15,054 nt of DNA from an uncultured Eubacterium sp. (GTDB lineage Bacteria; Bacillota_A; Clostridia; Lachnospirales; Lachnospiraceae). Positions 14,937-15,054 of the stretch are shown piece after piece. The stretch covers positions 1 through 15,054 of the forward strand of contig CAQBGY010000054.1 in the NCBI GenBank assembly GCA_948759685.1, read 5' to 3'. The position numbers and the translations under genes were made by a program. The first letter of the stretch is position 1. Each line of letters opens with the position of its first letter. Under the pieces are notes generated by a model. It searched no databases and had not been told where the DNA came from. It was given only the letters and a program-made list of their open reading frames with translations.

Positions 14937-15054
14937 ATGGAAATTGGTATAATTGACCTTTGTAAACAAATAGAAGATCCTAGTATGAACCGCAAGAAAG
15001 TCCATAAAATGGAAACTAGTATCTATATATCCATTGCTGCTGTAATCTGTGAGG
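14937..15054 (+). CDS. Probable ISAs1-family (H-repeat) transposase, N-terminal fragment
   Basis: Thirty-nine codons are visible before the window ends, so the 3' part is missing from the window and not necessarily from the genome. The sequence IIDLCKQIEDPSMNRKKVHKM followed by ETSIYISIAAVICE resembles the start of ISAs1-type DDE transposases, whose first domain has a DPR..R..HxL pattern and a hydrophobic helix ending near C(G)A. The rest of the enzyme and its catalytic DDE residues cannot be seen. It lies 424 bp beyond the CRISPR array. Confidence is limited by the short length. Confidence 0.6.
   Translation, partial: MEIGIIDLCKQIEDPSMNRKKVHKMETSIYISIAAVICE

Overview
The window comes from a gut Bacteroidales genome, most likely Bacteroides or Phocaeicola. 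Support: the histidyl-tRNA synthetase looks like the Bacteroides form, promoters fit the Bacteroides -33 TTTG / -7 TAnnTTTG pattern, and starts are preceded by A/T-rich sequence rather than strong Shine-Dalgarno sites. The species is inference.

Layout: (a) 1-1709, the end of a small sugar-uptake operon: a GRP-family (DMT superfamily) transporter, cut by the window edge, and a ribose-binding-protein-like protein without a signal peptide, closed by a 15-bp-stem terminator. (b) 1831-3429, hisS with its own promoter and a distant strong terminator. (c) 3572-12022, a complete type I-C CRISPR-Cas operon behind one recognisable promoter: cas3, an extra BRO-N (phage antirepressor-like) gene, cas5c, cas8c (with an internal start for the small subunit Cas11c), cas7c, cas4, cas1, cas2. 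Genes are 7-20 bp apart or overlap, so they are probably one transcript. (d) 12023-14513, an AT-rich leader and an array of 36 repeats (32 nt; the last is degenerate) with 35 spacers of 32-35 nt. (e) 14514-15054, a terminator-like hairpin, a nested palindrome cluster, and the first 39 codons of a probable ISAs1-family transposase that runs off the window.

How the genes work together: Cas1-Cas2-Cas4 pick and insert spacers; Cas5c should cut the pre-crRNA and leave an 11-nt tag; Cas5c, Cas7c, Cas8c and Cas11c form the surveillance complex; Cas3 degrades the target. The least expected component is the BRO-N gene between cas3 and cas5c, which overlaps the cas5c start and carries a perfect 12+12-bp inverted repeat.

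The array itself carries readable information. Spacers 23 and 27 overlap by 12 nt on opposite strands of one target, and spacer 10 hits a homologue of it; together they show a TTC PAM from the array alone. Spacers 18 and 28 encode the same peptide (IGYNLRYWQ) on opposite strands with almost only synonymous differences. Spacer 16 resembles the 3' end of the BRO-N gene at protein level.
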